Below are positions 11,872-22,918 of a stretch of DNA of 64,000 bases, one piece after another. The notes below the pieces were generated by a model. It did not search any database, was not told the DNA's origin, and was given only the letters and a program-made list of their open reading frames with translations. The position numbers and the translations under genes are program-made. Position 1 is the first letter of the stretch. Each line of letters opens with the position of its first letter. This DNA is from Psococerastis gibbosa (lineage: Eukaryota; Arthropoda; Insecta; Psocodea; Psocidae): positions 124,001-188,000 of the forward strand of contig OZ020488.1 of the NCBI GenBank assembly GCA_963971405.1. Direction: 5' to 3'.

Positions 11872-14757
11872 AAAAACCATTTTAAAAAAAAACTCCCCCC
11901 AACCTGCAGATACCTACCCCATTCTTATACTGATAATTTTTTGTGAATTTTTGGTCACCCTACGCATTGGGTGCCTCAAGTGGGCTATAAGCTATTTGGA
12001 CCTTAAAGCATAAAGCACTCTGACTGGTAGGAAACTTAACAGGGAAATCCTAACCAACCCCACATCATGCCTCACACGATCCAAGTAGTCCGTGTCATAA
12101 GCATATTCTACGTCTAACCCAGCGGCGTAGTCAGAAATTTTTTTTTGGGGGGGGTGTCCAGTTTTTATCAATATCATCTAATTAGGGACATGATCTTAAT
12201 TTTCCTTGCCCAGGCACCCGAGGGTCGGGAGGCCGAAGGCGGGTCCGGGGGTCTCCCCCGGGGAAGGGGTTTGAAAAAAAGTAGACCTGAAATTGTGGAG
12301 TTTTACACATTTAGATGTCTTGTAACGTATTCAAATAACGTTTAGGTTTTACAGCCGAATAATAGTAGCCTTACTGCAAGAAAGAGCGGGCCGGGGGTCT
12401 CCCTCGGGGGAATTATTTTTAAAAGGAATAGGCCCAAAGTAATGGAATTTGCGCACTTTGAAAGCTGTTATGTTTATATTTCACATGAGAAGAATATTAC
12501 AGCTAACAAGGGGCTACCCCGGGGAACGTTTTTTAAAATCGGCAAAAAAAATTGATTTTGCAGACAATAACTGTATTAACAAAACTGTAAACAGGGGGAC
12601 CGGGGTCTCCCCGGGGATTTTTTTTGAAATAAATATCTGATAAATGTGGTGTTTTGCTAAAAAAAAAAATTTGGGGGGGTCCAGCCCCAACTGACCCCCC
12701 TTGGCTGCGCCACTGGTCACTCTAACCAGCAACCTCAGGGCGCAACAGATCTAAAAGCTACGCTCTTCATTCACAACGTACTCAGTCTAATGTCCCTTAC
12801 GAGCTACTGTATTATTGATGATAAGATTCAGCTCAGTAACGAATTAATACATCGGCGGCATTCGTGCGATACAAGGCTCGATGTACACCATAGTTGCATA
12901 TCAATTTCCTAAGGCGCATGGTACAGTTTACTATAATGTGTTTTCCAGAAGAGGAATCTTCACAACCTGAGCTCTGGCAACGTAAAAGCTACTCAAACGT
13001 TAAGTTCTTGTTATCAGCGACGAATAGAAGACAATCATATGCATGCATTCACATGGTTATCGCACAATATTTGCCTCAGATCCCAAGCAACGACCACTGT
13101 TCAAGTTCAGTTTGGAATGGAGTGAGTGACTGAAGTTTCATATTGGAATTTCCCTAAACACTAGTGGACTGACCAGTGCCATGGTCATTGGCCAGCACAA
13201 CGGTGGATTTAAGGACTGACAATTAGGTGTTGAGTTGCATAGGGGGCCACCAATAGTAGCTAAGTCCAAGACAAGATATATAGACATCAGTGCTCAGAAG
13301 TGGAGTGCATACCCGACAGAAGAGCGGGGTAGAGCCCTGGATTGAGAACCTTCTGTGGGCGTAGATGTTTAGAAAGACATATGATGCAATGACAGTACAC
13401 GGACCGACGTCAGGCAGCAGCTAGGTGTCTCAACCCTACAAATCACGTTCACCTCACTTCACTTCACAAAATACCTAATTTAAGCCTAAGCACTTCACAA
13501 TTTTCTTCATATCCTCTTCTCTCTTCCCACTTCACAGACACTTCACCAGACCCTACACTCCCAAGACACCCTGCTGCCCGAAGGCATCCATCTTATACTG
13601 TCGAAGTTTCGGACATATAATGCGACCACGTTGGCTCCCATCCAGTAGACCTAGCGTGGCTTACAATATTGATTTAGCACCGTTGTTGAAAATTTTAACA
13701 CAATAACATGCCTCAATATAACCATGGGGTACTGATAATATAGGATGGGAGAAGTAAGAAGGGGATAAAATAGAATATTCCTGGTTCAATTGGCATTTAA
13801 CATGAAGATATTGAAGATACTGCAAACCAAAAATGCGGTTGTTGTGATGCTGTAGGCCTTACGTTGGCTGTGAAACTTGGGCTATAAGTGAAGGCATGAA
13901 CAGTCAAATAGAGGCGCTCGAGATGAAGTGTTAAGAAAGAATATTATGGGCAGTGATAGCCAGATGGATTGCACATACGTACAATGCCGGGCTGGAGGGG
14001 CAGATGTACGGTAATCATAGAGAGGGATTGATGAAAGGGAGGGATAACGTATAACAAGATACCAGGATTAAGTTGTTGAGTACCAATTTACAAGGGTAAA
14101 ACTTAACCAAGGTACTAAGTAAAGCAGACCATCGTCGTTCTTCTGTCGGGGGTTTAATTCTCCATGAATATACGAGTATACCGTATTTCATGTACTCAGC
14201 AGCAATAGTTTGTCCGCTATACAACTCATACACTATACACTGTCTTATCGCATTAGTCCACTCCAAACACCTCGTCGCATTCCAAACTGAAGTTAAACTA
14301 GCCTTTGAAGAACTTAGAGGCTGACCGTTACTCTTTTTGCGAAGCAATCTTTTGGAAAACAAATTAGTAGAAGCCCCAGCCCATTAAGAAGATGACCTTG
14401 CCTGGCATACATCGCAAATTGTACGCAACAGCAACCGATGAACTAAATCGGTACTGAAGCTATCGAACCTTACCAAAAATAGACAGTAGCTCTGGCCGCA
14501 AAAGATCCAGCAAATTGAGAACAGGAGCGCAGCCTTCAAATCTGCTGTAGCCTAAGGAATGCTGAAGAGACGTAAAATATGCATTGACGCAAAACAACAT
14601 AGAATGTGTAAGACAATCTGATAGGGTCCCATCAACTTTCCCATTCCAAGCTTCCTACTAAGCTAGGTGCTTAAGGCCCTTCTACCAAAAATTCGATTTA
14701 GTGTTCCAGACTAGACTAGACTTGACTACGGCCGGCGCTTGAATATTATTAGCTCAT
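11872..14757. repeat. Duplicated segment, copy 2
   Basis: Direct-orientation partner of 2,375-4,965. It carries a ~600-bp G-rich element (12,123-12,714) absent from copy 1 and lacks the hAT MITE present there. The matched portion is ~2.25 kb in each copy. Both copies end near the same sequence, AATATT.TTAGCTC. Neither encodes a recognised protein. Confidence 0.85.
12123..12714. mobile_element. G-rich fold-back element with internal tandem units
   Basis: The ends are CAGCGGCGTAGTCAG on the left and GGCTGCGCCACTG on the right, an imperfect inverted pair. TCTAACC occurs on both sides of the element, and copy 1 of the duplication has the uninterrupted site. Inside are about four units of 110-130 bp. 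Most units carry a hairpin-forming GGGGTCTCCCCCGGGGA-type block followed by a purine-rich stretch and a ...GAGTTTTACACATTT-like phrase. Confidence 0.75.
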
Positions 14758-15449
14758 GGTAAATACAATTTTTCGCCCTCCCCACGTATTCCTCAATTTT
14801 GCTTCAATTAACCCTTAATTAACCGGTCACTTCATGTTCAACAAGCCCATGCGAGGTGTTGGATTCGCCACTGCGTGCCAACGCGTGCTGTTTGAAGCGC
14901 CCACGCGCCCACGCGGGATGGTTCACATTTTACTGCACACCTGATGAGTACTTAATTTTTGTCTTTGTTTTTAATCTTTGTTGTGAGAGTACAGGCATCA
15001 ATAAAATGCTCTCTAAGTTTGAATACTTAGTTGGATCTCAACACCTTCAAAGCATTTTCATGAAGTTGAAACTGATTGGGCAAAGTAAGAAGCAGCATTT
15101 TGATAACCAATGAGGTGTTGTCTTATGGCCACTCATATCCTACAATCCAATTTGTTATAAAATTGATAAGTTTTAATATTTAAAATGAATAAAAAAATCT
15201 TTGTATAGGCCAAAGCATTCACTTTAGATTTTTTTGGAATATCTAAAAGACTAATGATGAAGATTATTTATTTAACTATCAATCAAGACGTCGGGGTTAG
15301 TGGTTTTACTTTCCTATATTTTATTACTTTCCTATTTATTTTTTATTTATTATTTTGCTTCTAAATGTTATTTCTTATTTTTTCCCTTCGTTTTAAATTA
15401 AATTTTGTAGTTTTAGACTTCTATCAATTTTTTATATGGAGTACCTATA
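14758..15449. other. Intergenic, no gene seen
   Basis: Contains ACGCG-rich DNA at 14,865-14,925 (CGTGCCAACGCGTGCTG..CGCCCACGCGCCCACGCG) and then AT-rich sequence. No coding signal. Confidence 0.4.
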
Positions 15450-15910
15450 TACTGTTCGCCCAGAAAAGTTTGCAAATGCACTTGAAAATATCCCTTAATG
15501 CTTTACCAAGTCGGGGACAAGTCCCGCCTCTCCATGTAAATTCCCTATGCTGCATTTTCAAATCAGATAGAACTACTTTGCATGTGTTTATATACACAAA
15601 ACTTGCGGGGGTTCCATTCCAAATTTAATGAATTAAGGTCACAAGTGGACATTGCTTATTTTTTTAGCTAAAATTGTCGATCTGTTGCACTTTTTACGAA
15701 TTCACGACTCCAATGTCAAAATCAAAATTAAAATTTTCTGAATGTTAGTTAATTGTCTTCAATTACTGTAGCAACGTTTGTGGAACGGTTTTAGGAGCAT
15801 CATAGAACAAAATCAAAGCAATATTTATTGTTATAAATATTATAAGTGATGCGTTTCTTGAATTTGAGAAATGTTTTTAAAATTTTCATCTTACCATACT
15901 GCGTTATAAA

Positions 15911-16111
15911 ATGGATCAACATGAAAGTAGACAGTTAATATCGAAGTTAAGGGCATTCAGACCACAGAAAAGAGTGTTAAGTCTTACCAAAGGAAGCAGG
16001 CCTAGTAAGAGGAAGCAACTGAAGCAACATTTCCGCATGAACCGTTTGGTAAGGCAAGCAAATTCACTAGGAGGCATGAATGATGATCTTAAACCTTTGC
16101 GAACTATTTAA
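15911..16111 (+). CDS. 66-codon basic open frame starting inside the left arm
   Basis: Starts MDQHESRQLISKLR and is rich in Arg and Lys (SRPSKRKQLKQHFRMNRL). The ATG lies in the left arm, so the right arm carries an inverted copy of the start. It may be the N-terminal DNA-binding part of the element's transposase, but I do not recognise the fold. It is in a different frame from the downstream transposase piece. Confidence 0.35.
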   Translation: MDQHESRQLISKLRAFRPQKRVLSLTKGSRPSKRKQLKQHFRMNRLVRQANSLGGMNDDLKPLRTI

Positions 16112-16302
16112 GGAAGTTGAAAGTTATATATAAGATATATATATACAGAGTCCAGGAGTCCGTTGAGGTATAAAATCAACAAAAATATAAAGGAAAGAAG
16201 ACGTCAATAATACTACAATAATCTCGACGAATGTGATGAAAGTATGATAAGGAACCCCATAATTATGTACATTCATCCTAGGATGATTGCTGACTGTTAA
16301 GC

Positions 16303-16680
16303 TTGGACACCCTGCGACAAGAAATATTTGAGCTTAATGGTCGTTACCAAATGCCCAAGGAGAGCCTCCGCGTATTTATCACTAGGCGTCTTCATTTCAG
16401 GTAAAATAAAAAACACAACCAGTCGGTTGAGGAGACTATTATAAATACACGCAGAAGTGCAGCAGAAACAAAGAAGTCACAATTTAAATGCTGTGCAGAT
16501 TTAAGATGTTTGACAAAATACAACGTCTTGGTCGAGTCGCCACGCACGCTTTCTTGGCGTTATAGGTATTTACAAGGAATCCGAAACGCCAGGTCTGAAG
16601 GAAATCGCATTGTATACCTTGACGAGACCCTTATTGGTGTGATTTACAGAAACTCTATTCTGTGGCCTGAACGCTCTTAA
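16303..16680 (+). pseudogene. DDE transposase fragment with VYLDET motif
   Basis: One frame reads LDTLRQEIFELNGRYQMPKE..VFITRRLHF, then a stop (AGG TAA), then SVEETIINTRRSAAETKKS.., LSWRYRYLQGIRNARSEGN and IVYLDET. Arrangement and motifs fit the region of IS630/Tc1-like (DDE_3-type) transposases leading to the first catalytic aspartate (YLDET). The frame closes exactly where the right inverted arm begins, so the catalytic C-terminus is missing. CAG|GTAAAA at the internal stop could also be read as a splice donor. Confidence 0.6.
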
Positions 16681-17489
16681 GTTAACTTTCTACTTTCAAG
16701 TTGATCCATTTTATAACACAGTATGGTAAGATGAAAATTTTATAAATTTCTCAAATTCAAGAAACGCATCACTAATAATATTTATAACAATAAATATTGC
16801 TTTGATTTTGTTCTATGATGCTCCTAAAACCGTTCCACTAACGTTGCTACAGTAGTTGAAGACAATTAACTAACATTCAGAAAATTTTAATTTTAATTTT
16901 GACATTGGAGTCGTGAATTCGTAAAAAGTGCAACAGATCGACAATTTTAGCTAAAAAAATAAGCAATGTCCACTTGTGACCTTAATGCATTAAATTTGGA
17001 ATGGAACCCCCGCAAGTTTTGTGTATACAAACACATGGAAAGTAGTTCTATCTGATTTGAAAATGCAGCATAGGGAATTTACATGGAAAGGCGGGACTTG
17101 TCCCCGACTTGGTAAAGCATTAAGGGATATTTTCATGTGCATTTGCAAACTTTTCTGGGCGAACAGTACGTGCATTATCTATTTTCATATACGTGAGGAG
17201 TTGGCACAGTTCTAATAATCGTGTGTATAAGACAGGGTGTACATTTAAGGGTATGTCGTTTAGCTTCTTTGATCGTATAATGAGGCAGCAAAACATTGTA
17301 TTTTATGTCACTTTTTTTTTGAACTGTACGTATTTGTTCCTTCTGATGATTGTAGTTTTTAGCCAACGGCCTTACCATGTTGATTCCATTAGAGCAGAGC
17401 TTGTTTCAAACTGCGGCAACTTGGTAGTGTGCACAGCGTTGGCAGGGGAACCTGGTGGGACATGATAACTCGCTTAGGCAGTATAAAAG

Positions 17490-17725
17490 TCGAGTCCTGG
17501 TCACCTCCGATTTAATCGTGTGACTTTACCATGTTCCCCAAGTGGTTCGGAATCCACTATAATCAGGAGATCCACCCTGTTAGTCAACTCCCCTTTCCCC
17601 GAGGTGAAAGAGTCTGCCCTTAGGGTGCCTCAAGTTAACAAACAGACTCACTCCCCCCGCCAGGCTGACAGGGTTGCTTAAAGCAGAAATGCTGAAAGCA
17701 GGCGTTAGAAACAACAACAACAACG
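17490..17725. repeat. ~235-bp interspersed repeat, copy 1
   Basis: Matches 27,150-27,385 and, in shortened form, 61,792-61,972. Shared phrases are GTGTGACTTTACCATGTTCC, AAGTGGTTCGGAATCCACTA, CCGCCAGGCTGACAGGGTTG and a tail of AACAACAAC. The tail suggests a retroposed SINE whose 3' end lies at the right. No tRNA boxes are clear to me. Confidence 0.75.
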
Positions 17726-18508
17726 CGCCGGCCTTGCTGGATCATGGACCACCGAAAAAAAACTTCTGACTACATTCAATCGCATTTCTTTCAATTATGT
17801 AATTCCAGAATTCCACCACCAAATTATGTATGCAAATGACGGAATCAAATATGGGTTGAAAATTTCTCTTAATTACGGGCTACAATTTCACAGGCTAAGT
17901 TATTGTGGAGTTAACTGGTGCAATTGGGTTAATATACCCTATTATTTCTGGCTTGCGTGGGAAAAAATAATTAAAAACTTAAAAAATGTAATCATAAGTA
18001 CAGGTAACTTATGGACCTTTTTCGAACAGGAACCCATAGGGAAAGGTCGGCTAAACCCCATGATTTGAATGATCTGATTGGTTTTCTAGGTCTGTGGTTC
18101 CCATTAAGAATAATTCGCGGACCCCATTTCGGCACAATAGCTCTGGTAAAATAATTATGTGCTCTCCCAGTGATAAGCCATCCCTGAACAGTTCATCGTA
18201 TCAGCTTAGGTCGTTTCGTTTGAGGCTGTGTTCCTTTTTTAATGCAGAGATTGGGCTTTTTCGATGCTAGATAGAGACCTTGCGCTACTCATAAAATTCA
18301 ATTGGGCTGATAGTGCTTGAATAAGTGCGGTAACAATGGTAGAAATGATGCGTGCCGGAAACACTAAAATATAGAAAATAAACAATATTAATTAAATACC
18401 TTTGACGTAGCCGTCATGGCCTACGTGCCGGAAGATGGTTGTATAATGTCCTGCCACCACGCTCTTAGGCCCGGTATACACGGAGGGAACAAAGATCAGT
18501 GCCATAGA
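17726..18508. other. Intergenic, no gene seen
   Basis: No recognised gene or repeat. The 80-codon frame at 17,826-18,068 has no domain I can name. Confidence 0.35.
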
Positions 18509-18727
18509 CTACAATAAGGTATAACAGCAATTCATGTAGGCCAACGTGCGCCGCCGTCTGCGAAGTGTGGTAAAGCAGAGAAATGGTTTGGAGGGGGCGG
18601 TGGCGGTGTCCGACTCGTGTTCCATCTTCTGCTGGTGCTGGTGGGAAGTCCCGGGAGGCGATGACAACTTTTCCCGCTGCACTATGAGGAGACGCGACGC
18701 GGGAGGTGAAGACAGCTGCTCCATCAA
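18509..18727 (-). CDS. Candidate terminal exon, GC-rich, unrecognised
   Basis: On the minus strand a pyrimidine-rich tract ends in TTTCTACATAG, an acceptable acceptor, followed by an open frame beginning LMEQLSSPPASRLL. It contains Ser/Pro-rich (REKLSSPPGTSHQHQQK) and Arg-rich (TLRRRRRTLAYMN) parts and stops at 18,509-18,511. GC content is clearly higher than around it. It could be the last coding exon of a minus-strand gene. I do not recognise the protein and cannot show which upstream exon joins it. Confidence 0.35.
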   Translation of the reverse strand: MMEQLSSPPASRLLIVQREKLSSPPGTSHQHQQKMEHESDTATAPSKPFLCFTTLRRRRRTLAYMNCCYTLL

Positions 18728-18729
18728 CT

Positions 18730-19545
18730 ATGTAGAAACTAAAAAAAAAAAAATATTAGAATCTCCAACCATTTATTTCCCCGCAAAAAAGGCCAATTTT
18801 CTCCCAGTCGTAGAAATGAAAAAGATAGTTTAACCATGCAAGAGAGTCCTTATGAGATCATTGGACCCCCACCCCCTATATAGCAGAAGATATTGATCGT
18901 AGAATCAACAATCCGTCTCAAGTTAAAACATCTAGAAGAAACGTTGAATTTGCTATTCTACAGATCTTGGTACTGAAAAGGTGTCTCTCCTATTAATTTA
19001 CCCTAAATCTCTCTGCAGCCGACTATTCAACACATCTAATTGCACTGGTAAGGTTTCTCTCCTATTACTTGTGCCTAACTGTGGCTGTGGGTAACTGTTC
19101 ATCGCATGTAATGGCACTGATAGGCTTTTCTCCTCTTTTTTGTCCCTCAATAACCCTTTAAGCGACTGTAATTGTTATTAATGTTATTATTTTGAACTAA
19201 CTTGAAAATTCAACCCATCTCCTGGCACTAAAAAAGCCATATATAGCAACGCAAAGGCTTCCCTTCTACCAATGTTCTCTATATGGCTTTACGACTGATA
19301 TTGATCAGACAATTTATTATTAAGTAAGAACTCTCTCCAAAACTCCGATATGGAAGGGTCGAATTTCTAATCTCTTCTAATGGGACTCCTAACTACACCA
19401 TGTCTCGGATCAGTTTAACAAAATTTCTCAAAAAGTAAAATTTCACAGGAAATATTGAGCATAGATATTTTTTAATAAAGCCTCAGGATAATTTCTTAAA
19501 TTTAAGCTTGACTGATATTTCTGAGCAGAAAAAAATAATCGAACT
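18730..19545. other. Intergenic or intronic, no gene seen
   Basis: AT-rich with repeated phrases such as TTTCTCTCCTATTA. No coding signal. Confidence 0.35.
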
Positions 19546-19788
19546 TACGTTTTAGAGGAAACGTATTGGGCAGCTTCATGACTTCATATTTGAGTGAGTC
19601 CTTGGCATTGCCAGCAGCCAGGCTTTTTTTCGTCAGGAACCTTCCACTCGCCCAGGCGGCAGGGCCACCAGAAACGTTGTCACTGCCTGTCCGGACCATT
19701 GCGCAGCTGCTCATAAAGTAGGCCTATTCGATGAGGACGGCCTCCGCTGATGCCTCTCATCCTCTTTGGTGATGGCGTATACAATGCT
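19546..19788 (-). CDS. Candidate exon, unrecognised
   Basis: Bounded on the minus strand by TTTGTTGTTTCAG (acceptor) and CTAAAAC|GTAAGT (strong donor). An ATG at 19,714 starts the frame MSSCAMVRTGSDNVSGGPAA.., which runs open to the donor; stops lie upstream, so the exon would begin with untranslated sequence. No family is recognised. It may belong with the exon-like segments at 18.6, 22.1, 23.6 and 24.1 kb. Confidence 0.3.
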
Positions 19789-19969
19789 GAAACAACAAAA
19801 AATGTACTTTAGAAAACGCAACCACACATCTATTGTAGGCTGATTTCATAAGACTGCCTCCAATATTGTGACGTATTGGAGCCTACTTTTGTATCAGTGG
19901 AAACCACCATAGGTATATAAATTATTGTCCTCTGTTGCACTGTTGGCTCGGATCAAGTTCCCATTTATA

Positions 19970-20112
19970 TAGGTATATTCCATGAAAGTGGAATCGCCCA
20001 ATGAGCTACTTTGTAAAACTTTCAAAAATTGAATACATCTACAGTAAATAGTTCTCTGATGCTCTTCGCATTGTGCTGATTGGGTGATTCTGCTTTCATG
20101 GAATATTCATGG
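19970..20112. mobile_element. Short palindromic MITE
   Basis: The left arm ATATTCCATGAAAGTGGAAT..CGCCCAAT pairs with GATTGGGTGATTCTGC..TTTCATGGAATAT on the right. Arms are ~30 bp around a ~75-bp centre. Too short to code; a non-autonomous DNA element is the simplest reading. Confidence 0.6.
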
Positions 20113-20114
20113 GA

Positions 20115-21225
20115 GCCTGATCTGACTCAAAAATACGCTTTGGTTTTTAAATGAAATATATTAGAACAGTAGCTGCAGCATTAAGCAGCAGTGGTACAAT
20201 ATTGAATCTTGAAGTCTGCTGTCTGCTGGTGAATAAGTAAAGTAGGCTACTGCCTGCTGACATTTTTATTTTTGGAAATATACCAATTTTAACTTGTTGT
20301 TTATGCTTTAGCTCATTGAAACAATTTATAGTTGCCACAGTTAACCTGCTTTATACTATAACCTAAAAGATCGTTAGAGCATGCACTGTATTCGAACACA
20401 CTCTTGAACAAAGGAGGAGTGTGGGACTTACCATTTCTCCGCCTGGCCTCCGGTTGGGTTTGCGCCTGTTACTCCAGGTGTGGCTGCCAAGGAATTGATT
20501 TGGGCAACTTCTAAATCAGCCTAGCCTGGTGACGCCAGCAGTCTCGTCGGATACATTGAAGTGGGTCCTGGGGATGACAACGCAATGATGTCTGAACATG
20601 AAAACATTTTGTCGGACATGTTGGAGCCATCAGTGGACTAGTGTTTCTTGCTAGAATCTCCGACTTGCCTCCAAGAGAACAATCTAAGCACTGATGGAGA
20701 CTGCCGACAACCTGTAACAATAATAATGCTAAACACTTGCAGGTCTGATAGGGCCAGGGGTTGGCTAGTTTGTAAAACGGTTATTAAGTGGCTAGCCGAC
20801 GCTATGGGAACGAATGACACTCGGATTATAGCACGGCGAAAATGATCCATGGGCTGACACTACTTCCTGAGCTATGGAAAGGAGTAACCGGAGGGCCACA
20901 AACTGAAAAAGTGACAAAAAAGAGGCTGGGTTACAATACGTCTAAGGCTGCTGTAAGGGCTACCAAACCGAAACTATTTCAACAAAAGAAACATGGAATC
21001 ATTTTAGATAACAAGCTTTTCAAAATCATTTGTTTTAAATTATATTCATTGGTGTTAATACCATAAAGGTGTACTGTAGTAGTAGTAGTATGGTTGGACA
21101 CAGTCCCAGGCCACGGTGTGGGCCCATAGGAGGACAGAAGGTGTACTGTAACGTAACCTCTTTTCAGGTTAAGTGGCTAAATAGGTAATTAGCCAAATTA
21201 TAGGCTACATGGTCAATATAATTGC
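20115..21225. other. No supported gene; two weak open frames
   Basis: At 20,511-20,720 (minus) and about 20,528-20,640 (plus, ending EHENILSDMLEPSVD and a stop) there are overlapping open frames, neither with a recognised domain. The GTAGTAGTAGTAG microsatellite at 21,077 and TCCCAGGCCACGGTGTGGGC follow. I would not call a gene. Confidence 0.35.
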
Positions 21226-21231
21226 TTTCCA

Positions 21232-21950
21232 ATTTATACGTAGTACAAGAAAGCTTCGTCACGGCCAAAATGTTCGATTCCGAGATTTCAACGGATTTAC
21301 ATGTTTTGAGGTCCCAGGATCCTGTATACATTTTAGTCGTTAGTAATGTTAATGAAATGTGGGGGTTGCTTGCCTCTTGATAGTTTGCTTCTGGGGGTAA
21401 AAAAATAAAAATAACTTAATTTTAATGATAAATTACTAAATAATAACTGCGAAACTTTTCTATCGATGATTTCTACCTTGAGGCATGTTTTAGGTGTTAA
21501 ATTGAGTAACGCAACCGGACAGGTTGCTTTCCAAAAAGTTTTTTTTTTGTAATGATAGAAAATTCACTCTCAAATGCATTGCGTGCCCTGCCATTATTAC
21601 TGTGTGGTAATGTGTTGATCTGACCAATCTAGAATAAGTTATGCAATGCCATCCATTAATTCAGTGCTTTGGGATAGGTGATATCCTAGGTCGTTGCCAG
21701 AGGGGGTCCAGAGGGTCTGACCCCCCCCCCTTCCCAAATGGTTGCAGCGTACACTAGGTAGAATGGAGTTTTAAAGATTTTTAAATATATTGAGGTTACC
21801 TCACCTCCAGTGACGTCAGGTGGACACCCCCCCCCCCCCCCAGATATCCGAAATTGAACCATAGGAAAATTATTTATCATGAAATTACTCATTTTCTAGT
21901 AATTGATAAATTGGAAAGCATGTTCGAGTAAACTCGGACCTGTTCTTTGC
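21232..21950 (+). repeat. GCTTTCC-family repeat, copy B (internally deleted)
   Basis: Starts TTGCTTTCCAATTTATACGT and lacks the GTCTGTCTGTC block found in copies A and C. It resumes at a CATTTTAGTCGTTAGTAATG-like segment and ends with TTGGAAAGCATGTTCGAGTA, AACTCGGACC, GTTCTTT. Inverted GCTTTCCAATTTAT near both ends and the CGAGTAAACTCG palindrome at the tail are shared with copies C and D. Includes a poly-C run beside a CAGTGACGTCAGGTGG phrase. Confidence 0.8.
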
Positions 21951-21984
21951 ACTGTAAGTACAGTATAAAGGTTACTTGCAACTT

Positions 21985-22188
21985 ACCGTTTGGTAGGCAG
22001 TCATGCCTTGAAGACCTTTTCGACTGGTGGCCACTGGTCTTGGTTTCGTCATTGTGAACGGTGATGATCTTGCCACTGCAGGCCAGTCTTGTTAGTCTCT
22101 CCACAGCGGGCGGTAATGCTTTAGCTATTGACGTTCGAATACCACTACGGGTGGGGTAGGCTTTGACATTGGCGATCCCCTTACTGAA
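21985..22188 (-). CDS. Candidate exon, unrecognised
   Basis: The minus strand shows a TTATTTTATTCAG acceptor and an AAACG|GTAAGT donor. One frame is open throughout (GIANVKAYPTRSGIRTSIAK.. to ..SSRHDCLPNG). An alternative frame, phase-compatible with the donor of the 23.6-kb candidate, reads RGSPMSKPTPPVVVFERQ and then stops. No family recognised; the signal is splice sites plus open frame only. Confidence 0.3.
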
Positions 22189-22327
22189 TAAAATAACAAA
22201 GATTGTTTAACATCCAAACGCATACAAATAATTATGAAGGAGAATTACTGCATCTACCTAAGGTGTAAAAATCAAATTTCACATTTCTTTAAGAAAATAA
22301 ACCGATAGCAATTAGTATTGAAATGAA

Positions 22328-22540
22328 AAAAAAGGACTTTTTATTGTTTCTATTACTAAGCCAACCCAGCGGAGTTAGGGCTGTAAAGCCCTCTCTTACA
22401 CTCCACTAGGAAAGCCCGGGACCGCCTGCTTTACATGCCCTCCGAAGCATGGCCAGAAAATGTAGCCAGTGTGGGACTCGAACCAACAACCTTTCGGGTG
22501 AAAGTCAGAGTCCGTACCACAACGCTACATGTCTTGACAT
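22328..22540 (-). repeat. tRNA-derived SINE, copy 1
   Basis: On the minus strand the head reads GACATGTAGCGTTGTGGTAC (A-box-like), then TTTCACCCGAAAGG and GGTTCGAGTCCCACAC (a good pol III B box). The body runs through GCGGTCCCGGGCTTTCC to an A-rich tail near GGTTGGCTTAGTAATAGAAA. The head resembles a tRNA-Glu (TTC anticodon region). Other copies: 26,755-26,980 (+), 39,884-40,032 (-), 56,515-56,708 (-). Confidence 0.85.
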
Positions 22541-22641
22541 TCTTCGACATTTTTATAGCAGGCCACTCCACCAACGCTTAGAAAGTTTTCGATTGGATCA
22601 TTGGATGGCGATGAATTTGACCTTTAAGGCGAAGTACCTAC

Positions 22642-22918
22642 ACAGGCGCGGATCTAGAATGAGACCAAGGAGGAGGCTAAGATTAAATACTAATGTTTTT
22701 TTTTAAAAATAGGGCTGAAATGTTGGGGTTTTACGCATTTTTAGAGCAATCTATATTATAGGTAATTAATACAATCGAGCACAAGGGGGGCCCGGGCGTC
22801 CCCCCGCGAGAAAAATAGAACTGAAATAGTGGGGTTTTACGCATTTTGAGGAACCTAATGGAGGGGGGGTCTATAGCCCCCATGCCGCCCCCCCCCCCCC
22901 CGTAGATCCGCGCCTGCC
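22642..22918. mobile_element. G-rich fold-back element, GCGGATCTA type
   Basis: The ends are CAGGCGCGGATCTAGAA and TAGATCCGCGCCTG, with CCTACA next to both. Inside, two units carry ATAG..CTGAAAT..TGGGGTTTTACGCATTTT, and long G and C runs face each other (22,864-22,870; 22,887-22,900). The same internal unit appears in the cut-off copy at the window's right edge. Confidence 0.75.

Larger units (their letters stand above)
15452..17166. mobile_element. Fold-back transposon with ~490-bp arms around a partial transposase
   Basis: The left arm (15,452-15,943) and right arm (16,681-17,166) are inverted copies that stay highly similar along their full length. The outer end reads CTGTTCGCCCAGAAAAGTTT on both sides, and TA flanks each end (15,450-15,451; 17,167-17,168), which suggests Tc1/mariner-type insertion. 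The unique centre (15,944-16,680) encodes part of a DDE transposase. Arms this long are unusual for the superfamily and suggest that inversion of a parent element's end created the structure. Confidence 0.88.

Noticed and set aside
20511-20720. Possible small cysteine-rich protein on the minus strand
   Set aside because: No signal peptide, and the cysteine pattern matches nothing known to me. The opposite strand is equally open, so strand and coding status are undecidable.
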